NCBI GenBank assembly: GCA_028277845.1
Contig: JANQFL010000079.1
Span: 1 to 54,239, forward strand
Direction of reading: 5' to 3'
Origin: Sneathiellales bacterium
GTDB taxonomy: Bacteria > Pseudomonadota > Alphaproteobacteria > JANQFL01
Length of the DNA: 54,239 nt
The translations under genes were made by a program, and so were the position numbers. Numbering within the stretch: the stretch's first letter is position 1; each line of letters opens with the position of its first letter. The notes below the pieces were generated by a model that did not search any database, was not told the origin of the DNA, and saw only the letters and a list, made by a program, of their open reading frames with translations. Of this stretch, positions 1-8,226 are shown one piece after another.

Positions 1-1005
<1,005 letters not shown>

Positions 1006-1164
1006 CGTTGTCGAGGCCTCCAGCAGAGTGAGTTTTTTGACCGTAGACGGGACGTTCGCCGCCCCTATTGACCCAAGCCGATTATTGAATCAAAACCTTG
1101 TCTGCACAAGACGGCCACCGCGCCCTAAAAAGCTCACCGTTTCCGGCAATCCGAGGACCCCCAC

Positions 1165-1905
1165 ATGCTGCTGCACCACTGTACCTGGCAAGAAGTCGAA
1201 TCCTATCTGGCCGACCGGACGGCGGTCATCATGCCCATCGGTTCGACCGAGCAGCATGGCCCCAACGGCCTGATCGGCACCGACGCCATCACCGCCGAGC
1301 ACATCGCCCATGCCGTCGGCGACCGTACGGGCGCGTTGGTGGCGCCGACCATCAGCGTCGGCATGGCGCAGCATCACATGGCGTTCACGGGCTCCATGAC
1401 GGTGCGGCCTTCGACCCTGATCCTGATTATCCGTGAGTATGTCGAGAGTTTGAGCCGGCACGGCTTCGACCGCTTCTATTTCATCAACGGACACGGCGGC
1501 AACGTCACCACCGTCAACGCCGCCTTCCAGGAAATCTACGCCGCCGCGAGCCTTGCCGGCGGCGATGCCAAATCCGTCACCTGCCTGCTGCGCAACTGGT
1601 ACATGGCGCCCGGCGTCGATGCCCTGTCGAAGGAACTCTACGGCAACAAGGAAGGCAGTCACGCGACGCCGTCCGAGGTGGCCGTCACCCAATACCTGTT
1701 TCCCGATACCATCAAGCAGGTGCCCGATTTCGGCCCGCCGTCCAATTCGGGACCCGGTTTCGCCGACGCCGCCGACTACCGCCAGCGCTTCCCCGACGGC
1801 CGCATCCAATCGTGGCCGCAACTGGCGACGCCGGACGCCGGCAAGCGCATTTTCGAGGCGGCGGTCGACGGACTGGTCGACGATTTCAAGACGTTCGAGA
1901 AGTAG
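1165..1905 (+). CDS. Creatininase-family amidohydrolase
   Basis: 246-residue protein of the creatininase/creatinine amidohydrolase family, metal-dependent hydrolases of cyclic or linear amides (creatininase, FAPy deformylase ArfB, mycofactocin MftE). Visible signatures are IMPIGSTEQHGPNGLIGTD near residue 25, with the metal-binding Glu/His, an INGHGGN motif near residue 112 and GSHATPSEVAVTQ near residue 168. Length is normal. The substrate cannot be read from sequence: no creatine-pathway genes are nearby. A degenerate copy of its last ~40 bases is found at 3906-3950, on the far side of the Ni-SOD operon. Confidence 0.85.
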   Translation: MLLHHCTWQEVESYLADRTAVIMPIGSTEQHGPNGLIGTDAITAEHIAHAVGDRTGALVAPTISVGMAQHHMAFTGSMTVRPSTLILIIREYVESLSRHGFDRFYFINGHGGNVTTVNAAFQEIYAAASLAGGDAKSVTCLLRNWYMAPGVDALSKELYGNKEGSHATPSEVAVTQYLFPDTIKQVPDFGPPSNSGPGFADAADYRQRFPDGRIQSWPQLATPDAGKRIFEAAVDGLVDDFKTFEK

Positions 1906-1990
1906 GGATGATTCATGTACCGCATGACGTCATATATTTTACGGAGTAGAAACGGTTGCCGGCCCGTCAGGCGGCAGAAGGAGGGTGCGC

Positions 1991-2419
1991 ATGGGTGACG
2001 AATGGCAGTATCAACTTCGGATTTATCTGGACGACGCCATGTCTGCCGCGGCTCGCGGCGCCGGTGACGATCCGGCGCTAATGCCGCTTTCGGATGTGCT
2101 GCGCAGGCATCAAGCGGCATTGAAGTGCCAATACGACGCCTTCGCGGACTATGTCGGCGAAGCGGAGCGCCAGGGGACCGAAGCCTACCCGCTGTACGCC
2201 TGGACCAAGGCGGTGATCGACGACCCGGCGAAGAGGGCAAAGTTCCTCACGACATTCACCCTCTATGTCGACGGCGAGGAAGTCTATGCCAAGGCCAAGG
2301 CGGAGGCGCTAGAGGCGGATTTGCAGCCGCTCATCGACGGCAAGACGATCCTGCGGCTATCGAAGCACGACACCAATCCCGCCAACAATCCCCAGCCACC
2401 GGAACGTTACCGCCAGTAA
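1991..2419 (+). CDS. Hypothetical protein beside the Ni-SOD genes
   Basis: 142-residue acidic soluble protein of no recognised family. The ATG at 1991 is preferred over the in-frame GTG at 1985 because an AAGGAGG Shine-Dalgarno ends about 7 nt before the ATG and nearly abuts the GTG. There is no signal peptide and no membrane segment. The N-terminal half looks helical; the C-terminus is Pro/Asn rich. It converges on sodX with only 17 bp between the stops, and it lies inside the segment bounded by the creatininase 3' end and its degenerate copy, so it may have arrived with the sodN genes. Function unknown. Confidence 0.6.
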   Translation: MGDEWQYQLRIYLDDAMSAAARGAGDDPALMPLSDVLRRHQAALKCQYDAFADYVGEAERQGTEAYPLYAWTKAVIDDPAKRAKFLTTFTLYVDGEEVYAKAKAEALEADLQPLIDGKTILRLSKHDTNPANNPQPPERYRQ

Positions 2420-2436
2420 CGCCGGCACCGCAGCGG

Positions 2437-2793
2437 TCACTTCGGCATGCCGCTGTGCGCGGTCGGAGCGGCGGGACGCACCCGTTGCACTCCACGTGGC
2501 GAGACACGCCAATGGACGAGAGCTTGAAGCGCGGAGCCGTCGAGCGCACCGATCGTATCGCCCGGAATCGAAAGCGGATTATCGCCGGCAACGCGATAGC
2601 GGCCGTCGGCATCCCTTGCGCGGATACGCTTAACAATTGGCCCGAACGTCGGATGCCTGACGAGGACGACCGCGCCGCCGACGACCGGTTCCCGGCACCG
2701 ACATGCCAGCACGTAGTCACCATCGAGCAGTGTCGGTGCCATGCTGTCACCGTCGACACGCGCGATGGACCAGCCGAATATGGGTGCGGCCAC
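2437..2793 (-). CDS. sodX: Nickel-type SOD maturation protease (S24/S26-like)
   Basis: 118-residue peptidase-like protein with the LexA/signal-peptidase fold signature: the Ser motif DGDSMAPTLLDGD near residues 14-26 and the catalytic-Lys segment PIVKRIRA near residue 52. Families of this size next to sodN remove the SodN propeptide so that the new N-terminal His can bind nickel. It starts with GTG at 2793, whose first base is the last base of the sodN TAG stop, so translation is coupled. No transmembrane anchor is obvious, as expected for SodX and unlike signal peptidase I. The assignment rests on family plus context and is strong. Confidence 0.85.
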   Translation of the reverse strand: MAAPIFGWSIARVDGDSMAPTLLDGDYVLACRCREPVVGGAVVLVRHPTFGPIVKRIRARDADGRYRVAGDNPLSIPGDTIGALDGSALQALVHWRVSPRGVQRVRPAAPTAHSGMPK

Positions 2794-3293
2794 TACAGTT
2801 TCGGGCAGACGACCGGCAGCGATGGGGGATAGGGTGATGTCTTCCGCTCGGATTCGATGTCCTTGGTCGCCCAGAAGATTTCCGCGAACTGATTGACCAG
2901 TTCCAATAGCGCTTCGGCGTCGGTACGGTTGGTGCCCTGCTTGCAGGCGCTCGCCTTCATCATGATCCGGTGCGTCAGGTCGTGAATGTGCGGATGCGCC
3001 TCGGTCTGCGGCGCCTTGAAATAGTCGCCCCAGATGATGCGCACCTCGTGCTTGACCTTCTCGGCTTCCTCTTCCTTGCGTTGCACGCAGCGTACCAGCG
3101 TGTTCAAGCGCCCGAGCGATGCCCCGTCGCCCGCCGCATCCGCCTCATCCATAATGTCGATCATGCGGATGACGGACAGGACGGCGATCAACGCCGGCCC
3201 AGGGTCATAAATCTTGCACGGCACGTCGCAATGTGCACTGACCGCAGGCAACCCGATGTGTGAATCCAGTTTGTTCAGAACTTTGTAGAGCAT
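2793..3293 (-). CDS. sodN: Nickel-containing superoxide dismutase
   Basis: Ni-SOD disproportionates superoxide using a nickel hook at the mature N-terminus. The 166-residue product has a 20-residue propeptide ending in AVSA, then the hook HCDVPCKIYDP at residues 21-31: His21 and Cys22/Cys26 become His1, Cys2 and Cys6, and Tyr29 matches Tyr9. The conserved core WGDYFKAP and the C-terminal EIFWATK helix are also present. A C-terminal tail of about 16 residues after EIFWATKDIE is longer than in the Streptomyces enzyme. It sits between a HupE-like gene and sodX in one operon with a Fur-like box upstream, consistent with use of an iron-free SOD when iron is scarce. Confidence 0.93.
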   Translation of the reverse strand: MLYKVLNKLDSHIGLPAVSAHCDVPCKIYDPGPALIAVLSVIRMIDIMDEADAAGDGASLGRLNTLVRCVQRKEEEAEKVKHEVRIIWGDYFKAPQTEAHPHIHDLTHRIMMKASACKQGTNRTDAEALLELVNQFAEIFWATKDIESERKTSPYPPSLPVVCPKL

Positions 3294-3303
3294 TTTCTAC
3301 CTT

Positions 3304-3720
3304 TTAATCGAACACCGACCGCTTGGCCGCTAACCGTCTTGTCGCACGGGCCGCAACTCTCCGCGCCATGAACTGCGCATAGAAAAGGTATGCGGCACGC
3401 CATGCGCCCATCGCCAGAATGGCGCCTGCGACCGCCACTTCCACACCAAACAATGTGCCGCCTTCGGCCGCATGCGCCACGCCTTGCATCAGCAGGAGAA
3501 AGGCAAGCACCCCATTGGCGACAATCACCGCCACCGGATGCCGGAACAACATGATCGCACCGGCAGCGGCGCCGATGCCGAGAAACGTCAGCACGTGGTT
3601 GAACGACAGCAAGACATGGACCGCACCGATTTCGTGCTCATGGCCCGGGTGCGCCACCGCGACGGACGGCAGTATCAGCAGCCCAACCAAGGCCGCATTC
3701 ATGTATCGCAGAATTCGCAT
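3304..3720 (-). CDS. HupE/UreJ-like small membrane protein, putative nickel permease
   Basis: 138-residue protein with a signal peptide (cleavage probably after VAVA), a His-rich stretch HPGHEHE just after it, and about three hydrophobic segments containing further His residues (FNHVLTFLGIG, GVAHAAEG). The exported start followed by HPGH and membrane helices resembles HupE/UreJ nickel permeases, but it is shorter than their usual ~190-200 residues and the canonical HPxxGxDH motif is degenerate. It is the first gene of the sodN operon (10-bp gap to sodN), so nickel supply for SodN is the natural hypothesis. It could instead be an unrelated metal-binding membrane protein. Confidence 0.55.
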   Translation of the reverse strand: MRILRYMNAALVGLLILPSVAVAHPGHEHEIGAVHVLLSFNHVLTFLGIGAAAGAIMLFRHPVAVIVANGVLAFLLLMQGVAHAAEGGTLFGVEVAVAGAILAMGAWRAAYLFYAQFMARRVAARATRRLAAKRSVFD

Positions 3721-3837
3721 CTTCGATTTACGCCTCTTCTATTGCCATTGCCGCGCATTCACTCTGTTACGGCGACCGGTCGTTTGAACAATGTCCGGGC
3801 TGCCGGTCCGGTTGATCTTGATTTGATTGTTAATAAT

Positions 3838-3856
3838 AATAATGATTATCATTCTT
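3838..3856. promoter_or_regulatory. Fur-like box upstream of the Ni-SOD operon
   Basis: AATAATGATTATCATTCTT matches the 19-base Fur consensus GATAATGATAATCATTATC at 15 positions by hand count and is centred on the palindrome AATGATTATCATT (3841-3853). It lies 118 bp upstream of the first gene of the hupE-like/sodN/sodX operon and extends from an AT-rich run. Fur or a Fur paralogue (Nur) is the likely regulator; which one cannot be told from the site. Confidence 0.7.
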
Positions 3857-3905
3857 AAATATGCCATGACGGCCTATCGGGAGCAAGTCAAAGATATGCC
3901 GCGGC

Positions 3906-3950
3906 AATCGAGCGGTGAGGCGACGAATTCAAGGCGTTCGAGATCCATAG
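3906..3950 (+). pseudogene. Degenerate copy of the creatininase 3' end
   Basis: The stretch CGACGAATTCAAGGCGTTCG and following bases match the last codons of the creatininase gene (1882-1904) at 21 of 23 ungapped positions, with weaker similarity on the left and a TAG at the right end. It is in the same orientation as the intact gene. Everything between the two copies is the hypothetical gene plus the Ni-SOD operon, so this looks like a scar of insertion by recombination. Confidence 0.55.
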
Positions 3951-3955
3951 ACCGG

Positions 3956-4059
3956 CCACCCCCCACCTGACCTCCCCCCTTAATTAGGGGGGAGGAACGT
4001 AAAACGGCTCAGCCACATTTCCCCTCCCCCTGCGAGGAGGAGGGTCAGGGTGGGGGTAC
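3956..4059. repeat. Intergenic inverted-repeat element with C/G-run hairpins
   Basis: An imperfect inverted repeat of about 104 bp. The outer arms CCCCCACCTGACCTCC and GGAGGGTCAGGGTGGGGG pair. Inside is a near-perfect hairpin with 9-bp arms of C and G runs (3971-3979 with 3987-3995) around TTAATTA. Repeats of this composition are dispersed between genes in many Rhodospirillales genomes. It may also act as a bidirectional transcription barrier between the Fur-controlled promoter and the LysE gene. Confidence 0.6.
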
Positions 4060-4093
4060 CCAGTCTCTGAGGCGGAACAACCGCGCACTCAAG

Positions 4094-4140
4094 ACTTCAT
4101 GCCCCCAGCTTGCACACCGGTGTCCACGTCATGGTGTCGA
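4094..4140 (-). pseudogene. Degenerate copy of the EVE gene 3' end
   Basis: Positions 4091-4140 align without gaps to 4841-4890, the 3' end of the EVE-domain gene, with 38 of 50 bases identical by hand count. The longest exact run is CCCAGCTTGCACACC. Same orientation as the intact gene. The LysE-type exporter gene lies exactly between the two copies. Confidence 0.5.
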
Positions 4141-4192
4141 CGGCTCCCCAGCCGTCTGCTAACAATCCGACCACCAAAGAAGACTTGGAGCC

Positions 4193-4813
4193 ATGATGAC
4201 CTTGGAAACGGCGTTCGCGTTTGTCGCGGCCTTGGCGGTATGGGTGCTGATACCGGGCCCGGCGATTTTAATGGTCGTGGGGCGATCGCTGTCCAGCGGT
4301 TTCCGGTCCACCGCGGGGTTGATCGGCGGCATCTTGTTGGGCGATCTGTTTTACATCACGCTCGTTTTTCTTGGGCTGGCCGCGCTTGGACAGATACTCG
4401 GCGAGTTTTTCGTTGTCGTCAGGGTACTCGCCGCCGTGTATTTGATCTACCTCGGCATTGCCCTTTGGCGTAAGGATCCGCAAAAACAAATCGCTGCACC
4501 GGCGACTCCCGGCGACACGCTCAAGAGCTTTCTCACCGGATTCGGAGTCACGCTTGGCAATCCGAAGGCAATCCTTTTTCACCTGGGCTTTTTGCCCACG
4601 TTTTTCGATATGCAATCCATGACGGTTCTGGACGCGCTTGCGGTCATGGGAATCTTCGTGGCCGTGCTCGGGGCGGCATTCGCGGCCTATGCCTACGCCG
4701 CGAGCCGTGCAGGGGCCGTGTTCAAGAGCCCGCGCAAGGTGCGTATTCTGAACAGAGCATCAGGAACCATGTTGATCGGGGCGGGAACCGCGATACTGCT
4801 CAAACGCGGTTAG
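4193..4813 (+). CDS. LysE/RhtB-family amino-acid exporter
   Basis: 206-residue inner-membrane protein with the LysE/RhtB layout: six hydrophobic segments, the N-terminal motif VLIPGPAILMVVGRSLSSG near residue 20, and the conserved GNPKAILFHLGFLP segment near residue 120. The family exports amino acids such as homoserine, threonine, leucine or lysine; the substrate is not predictable here. Two ATGs are adjacent (4193, 4196). GGAG at 4187-4190 is better spaced for the second, so the true start may be one codon later. The gene is flanked on both sides by copies of the EVE 3' end, suggesting a separate insertion. Confidence 0.88.
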   Translation: MMTLETAFAFVAALAVWVLIPGPAILMVVGRSLSSGFRSTAGLIGGILLGDLFYITLVFLGLAALGQILGEFFVVVRVLAAVYLIYLGIALWRKDPQKQIAAPATPGDTLKSFLTGFGVTLGNPKAILFHLGFLPTFFDMQSMTVLDALAVMGIFVAVLGAAFAAYAYAASRAGAVFKSPRKVRILNRASGTMLIGAGTAILLKRG

Positions 4814-4837
4814 CCCGAAACCAAGCAACGCACCCGC

Positions 4838-5251
4838 TTACGGCTTCACGCCGCCCAGCTTGCACACCAGCTTCCACGACTTGGCGTCGATCGGCATGAC
4901 GGAAAGCCGCGACTGGCGCACCAGGTGCAAGTGGTTGAGGCGTTCGTCGTCCTTGAACTGCTGCAGCGTCACCGGGGTTTTCAGCGGCTCCAACGCCTTG
5001 ACGTCGACCATGCCGAAACGGCCCTTGGGGTCGGTCGGATCGGGGTAGTACTCCTTGACCACTTCGACGACGCCGACCACCTGCTTCTCGTTGACGGAGT
5101 GGTAGAAGAAGCATTTGTCGCCGATCTTCATGGCCTTCATGTTGTTGGCCGCCTGGTAGTTGCGCACGCCATCCCATTCGGCGGTGCCCGCCTTGACCTG
5201 GTCGTCCCACGACCACGCTCCCGGCTCCGACTTCATCAACCAATAGGCCAT
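4838..5251 (-). CDS. EVE-domain protein
   Basis: 137-residue single-domain protein of the EVE family (relatives of human thymocyte nuclear protein 1), part of the PUA-like superfamily that reads modified bases. Signatures are MAYWLMKSEPGAWSWDD at the start, WDGVRNYQAANNMKAMKIGD, FFYHSVNEKQVVGVVEV and a final LVRQSRLSVMPID segment. The ATG has a good AAGGAG about 8 nt upstream. Full-length and solitary, as in most alphaproteobacteria. Some EVE proteins accompany restriction modules, but this one shows no such partner. The cellular role is unclear. Confidence 0.88.
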   Translation of the reverse strand: MAYWLMKSEPGAWSWDDQVKAGTAEWDGVRNYQAANNMKAMKIGDKCFFYHSVNEKQVVGVVEVVKEYYPDPTDPKGRFGMVDVKALEPLKTPVTLQQFKDDERLNHLHLVRQSRLSVMPIDAKSWKLVCKLGGVKP

Positions 5252-5333
5252 GCCCTGTCTCCTTGAACGAATGTATTACCGCTGCCGCGTTTGTTCTGCG
5301 TTAGAGTGATAAAACATATCGCGCGCGGATTGA

Positions 5334-6572
5334 ATGTCTTTGGTGATGAATACCGCTGAATCCCTCCCACCCCGAAAGTGGATCGCCCTGTCGCTATTGG
5401 CGCTGAGCCAGGTGGCGGCCATGGCACTGTGGTTTTCGGCCTCGGCCATCGTGCCGGCGTTGGTGCGGGAGTTCGGGCTCAGCGGATTTCAGCAGTCCCT
5501 GCTGACCAGCGCCGTCCAGGCCGGTTTCGTCACCGGCAGTCTGATCAGCGCCGTGCTCGGGCTGGCCGACCGGCTCGACCCGCGCCGTTTCATCGCCGCT
5601 TCCACCATCGTCGGCGCGACGGCGAATATTCTGATCCTGGCCGCCGACCCGGCGTCGCCGTCGGTGGTCGTCCTGCGTTTCATCACCGGCATGTGCATGG
5701 CCGGCATCTATCCCGTCGGCATGAAGCTGGCCGCGTCCTGGGCGAGCCGCGACATGGGCCTGGTCGTCGGGCTGCTGGTCGGCGCCCTGACACTGGGCTC
5801 CGCCCTGCCCCATCTGTTCAATGCATTGGGCGGAATCGACTGGCGCTTCACCCTGATCACCGCCAGCATCTCGGCGGCAACGGCCTCGGTGATCGTGCTG
5901 TTCGTCGCGGCCGGTCCGAACCTGCGCACGTCGCCCCGCATCGATCCCCGCGCCGTCTTGTCGGCCTGGCGCATCAGACCGCTGCGGCTGGCCAATTTCG
6001 GTTATTTCGGTCACATGTGGGAGCTCTACGCCATGTGGGCCTGGGTCGGCGTGTTCCTGCAGGCCAGCTTCGTACAGACCATGAGCGGCGGCACGGCGGC
6101 CACGGCCGCCAAGCTGGTGACCTTCGCCACCATCGCCGCCGGCGCCATCGGCTGTCTGTTCGGCGGCCTGGTGGCCGACAGAATGGGGCGCACGACGTTG
6201 ACCATGGGTGCCATGGCCATCAGCGGCACCTGCGCCGCCGCGGTCGGACTGCTGTTCGGCGGCAATGTGTGGCTATTGACGGTCGTCTGTCTGATATGGG
6301 GCGTGACCATCGTCGCGGATTCGGCACAGTTCTCCGCCTCCATCGCGGAATTATCGCCCCAAAACCTGATCGGCACCATGCTGACGGTGCAGACCGCCGT
6401 CGGCTTTTCGCTGACCTTGATCACCATTCATATGATGCCGACCTGGGTCGAGACATTGACCTGGCAGTATGCCTTCGTGCCGTTAGCCATCGGGCCGTTC
6501 CTCGGTGTCCTGGCCATGGCCCGGCTGCGCGCCCACCCCGACGCTGTCAAGCTGGCCAACGGCCAACGCTAA
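5334..6572 (+). CDS. Major facilitator superfamily transporter
   Basis: 412-residue MFS permease with about 12 predicted transmembrane helices. The N-terminal half has an MFS motif-A-like loop replaced by GLADRLDPRRF near residue 82, and the second half has GLVADRMGRTTLTMG near residue 280, the usual internal pseudo-repeat. Substrate unknown. The start at 5334 has only a weak ribosome site; an in-frame ATG lies at 5346. The last ~270 bp are duplicated at 9065-9336, so this copy is the intact one. It is convergent with a broken yciI copy. Confidence 0.85.
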   Translation: MSLVMNTAESLPPRKWIALSLLALSQVAAMALWFSASAIVPALVREFGLSGFQQSLLTSAVQAGFVTGSLISAVLGLADRLDPRRFIAASTIVGATANILILAADPASPSVVVLRFITGMCMAGIYPVGMKLAASWASRDMGLVVGLLVGALTLGSALPHLFNALGGIDWRFTLITASISAATASVIVLFVAAGPNLRTSPRIDPRAVLSAWRIRPLRLANFGYFGHMWELYAMWAWVGVFLQASFVQTMSGGTAATAAKLVTFATIAAGAIGCLFGGLVADRMGRTTLTMGAMAISGTCAAAVGLLFGGNVWLLTVVCLIWGVTIVADSAQFSASIAELSPQNLIGTMLTVQTAVGFSLTLITIHMMPTWVETLTWQYAFVPLAIGPFLGVLAMARLRAHPDAVKLANGQR

Positions 6573-6705
6573 GCTAGGCCGCCGGCAGCACCTGTTTCTA
6601 CGGCCGGATGACGACACTTTCGAACAGGCCGGCCTGGGCGTAGGGATCGGTGGCGGCCCAGGCCTGGGCGGCGGCCAGGTCATCGAATTCGGCGACGATC
6701 AGGCT
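6301..6705. repeat. 405-bp direct repeat, left copy
   Basis: This segment (3' end of the MFS gene plus 3' end of a yciI gene) aligns without gaps to 9065-9469 at a constant offset of 2764 bp. By eye about nine bases in ten are identical, with many of the differences at third codon positions. The copies flank the AT-rich TIR island. Confidence 0.85.
6574..6705 (-). pseudogene. Truncated yciI copy
   Basis: The minus strand encodes the C-terminal ~43 codons of a YciI protein matching 9338-9469, but its upstream part is missing at 6705, and the Trp codon TGG of the intact gene (in the segment IRPWKQV) has become TAG here. The loss of the 5' end and the nonsense codon mark it as non-functional. 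Confidence 0.8.
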
Positions 6706-6780
6706 AACGTCAAAACGCACCTGGATGCGTGCTCAATCGCCAGAAAATGGGTTATGCCCGCGAGGACAGTCACTTAGATA

Positions 6781-7608
6781 CTAGGCAATCGTGCGCAATC
6801 GGCCGACTATATCTCCGGCCAAGTTGTTGCAGCCTTCTTGGTTGTTCAGGTACGTAATGCATCGCAGCGAACGCAGGTCGAATGGAACATCGTTCATTGA
6901 CTGCGTTATGAGGATAACCTCTTTACCCAACGTGTGTGCTATACCCGTTTCATAAAACACATTGGGATTTTTGTCTGACAAGTCGCAGATTACGATACTA
7001 GATGTGCAAATTAGTTCGATGATGTCCTGAATGATATGGGGATTGATCCAGAAATCATCAGCGCGTGTGCACTCATAGCCTTCCGCCTCAAGCGCCGTTT
7101 TGACGGTCTGGTAAACCCGGCTAAAGCCCTCCGAGAATGGCATCATCATTGAAATGAGATTGGGCCTAATAGGCTTTTCACTCAACTGGAAAACCGTAGG
7201 CACTGGGCGTTGAGCCGCCTTTTGTCGATATAGAACATGAAACAAGTCTACGTCTTTGATTGCCCAATGATTCCTAGAAAACTCCCAATCGTGGATACGA
7301 AGCTCGGAAGCCAAAGCGTAAATATCTGCATTTGTCATCAGGGGAACATCGGGATCGACAGCATAAAAATAATGGTAGCTGTCCCCACGTAGCTCAACGC
7401 GGGAAAGCCACCCGATGCCTACAATCTCATCCGAAACGCCTTCTTCCATGAATATTGTTGGAAGCGTTGTTAATGCCGGGATGTCGAGTCTACCGTCGCG
7501 TCTAAAACGATCGCCAATCTCATCATCGGTGTACTCAAACACTCGACCGGCAATGATTGAGCCGCTACGTCCATTTTCCAGTCCGCCGGATACAATCAAG
7601 TTGAACAT
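6781..7608 (-). CDS. Nucleoside deoxyribosyltransferase/TIR-like Rossmann protein
   Basis: 275-residue soluble protein in two parts. Residues ~1-120 form an N-terminal domain I cannot name, with a WEFSRNHWAIKDVDL motif. Residues ~145-270 are a Rossmann-like domain with MMPFSEGFSRVYQTVK, VICDLSDKNPNVFYETGIAH and KEVILITQ, the pattern shared by nucleoside 2-deoxyribosyltransferase-like and TIR-like nucleotide-binding proteins. The ATG at 7608 follows GGGGA with proper spacing. It is the last gene of the island, 198 bp downstream of the TIR pair. Such domains often bind or cleave NAD-type nucleotides in bacterial immunity; this role is inferred from family and neighbours. Confidence 0.6.
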   Translation of the reverse strand: MFNLIVSGGLENGRSGSIIAGRVFEYTDDEIGDRFRRDGRLDIPALTTLPTIFMEEGVSDEIVGIGWLSRVELRGDSYHYFYAVDPDVPLMTNADIYALASELRIHDWEFSRNHWAIKDVDLFHVLYRQKAAQRPVPTVFQLSEKPIRPNLISMMMPFSEGFSRVYQTVKTALEAEGYECTRADDFWINPHIIQDIIELICTSSIVICDLSDKNPNVFYETGIAHTLGKEVILITQSMNDVPFDLRSLRCITYLNNQEGCNNLAGDIVGRLRTIA

Positions 7609-7806
7609 GTGTTTCCCCAAATTCGGAGCTAGTCAGATAGTCGACTTCGTGCCATGAACTCAAGAAGACAAGCCGATTGACAACTCCTTGATTAAAAATC
7701 GTTTCTGAAGAAATAAAAGGTCGCTTCGCGACAACACTGGCGCCAAGGTGGGCGAAACTGGATCTGCCAAATCCTCAAACTAGGAGTTATCGAGAGCAGT
7801 TCGATC

Positions 7807-8226
7807 TCAAGAATCTTGAACCGACTCTGGTATTGGTACAGCTTCAACTGTCAGAGGCAGTTGACTTGGCTCAGCGGTAGGTAGTCGGTCTAAATCTGTA
7901 GTTTCGGTAACGGGACCAAGTTTAGTAACAGACTCTGGATTTAGCACCACCTTCCAAATAGCACCCATCAGTCCAAGAACATCAACGAACAGTGCGCCAG
8001 CGGCAGCGGTCACCGTAGCAGTTGAATAACCAGAAGAGTTGAGAATGATGTATCCACTGATTGCTGCAACAGTTGGTAGAAGTATGACAGCGGTGTAGCC
8101 CATTCTAAGTCTGAGTGAGAACCATCTCTCCTCTTGTTTACGGCGCTGCTCAAATGTTTCCGTTTCTTGACGGAGCCGCTCAATTGCATTCTGTATTGCA
8201 ATTGTATTTGCAGTCATATCCGTCAT
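7807..8226 (-). CDS. Coiled-coil plus two-helix membrane protein, partner of the TIR protein
   Basis: 139-residue protein: a charged helical, probably coiled-coil segment (residues ~8-40), two transmembrane helices (~43-63 and ~71-93, with GYTAVILLPTVAAISGYI and AAAGALFVDVLGLMGAIWK) and an acidic, Pro-rich tail. It starts inside the 3' end of the TIR gene (ATGA overlap, 8223-8226), so the two are translationally coupled. The layout resembles the membrane module described for TRADD-N-associated bacterial proteins, but I cannot confirm that from memory alone. AT-rich codon use differs from the host genes. Likely an effector or anchor of the same module. Confidence 0.6.
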   Translation of the reverse strand: MTDMTANTIAIQNAIERLRQETETFEQRRKQEERWFSLRLRMGYTAVILLPTVAAISGYIILNSSGYSTATVTAAAGALFVDVLGLMGAIWKVVLNPESVTKLGPVTETTDLDRLPTAEPSQLPLTVEAVPIPESVQDS

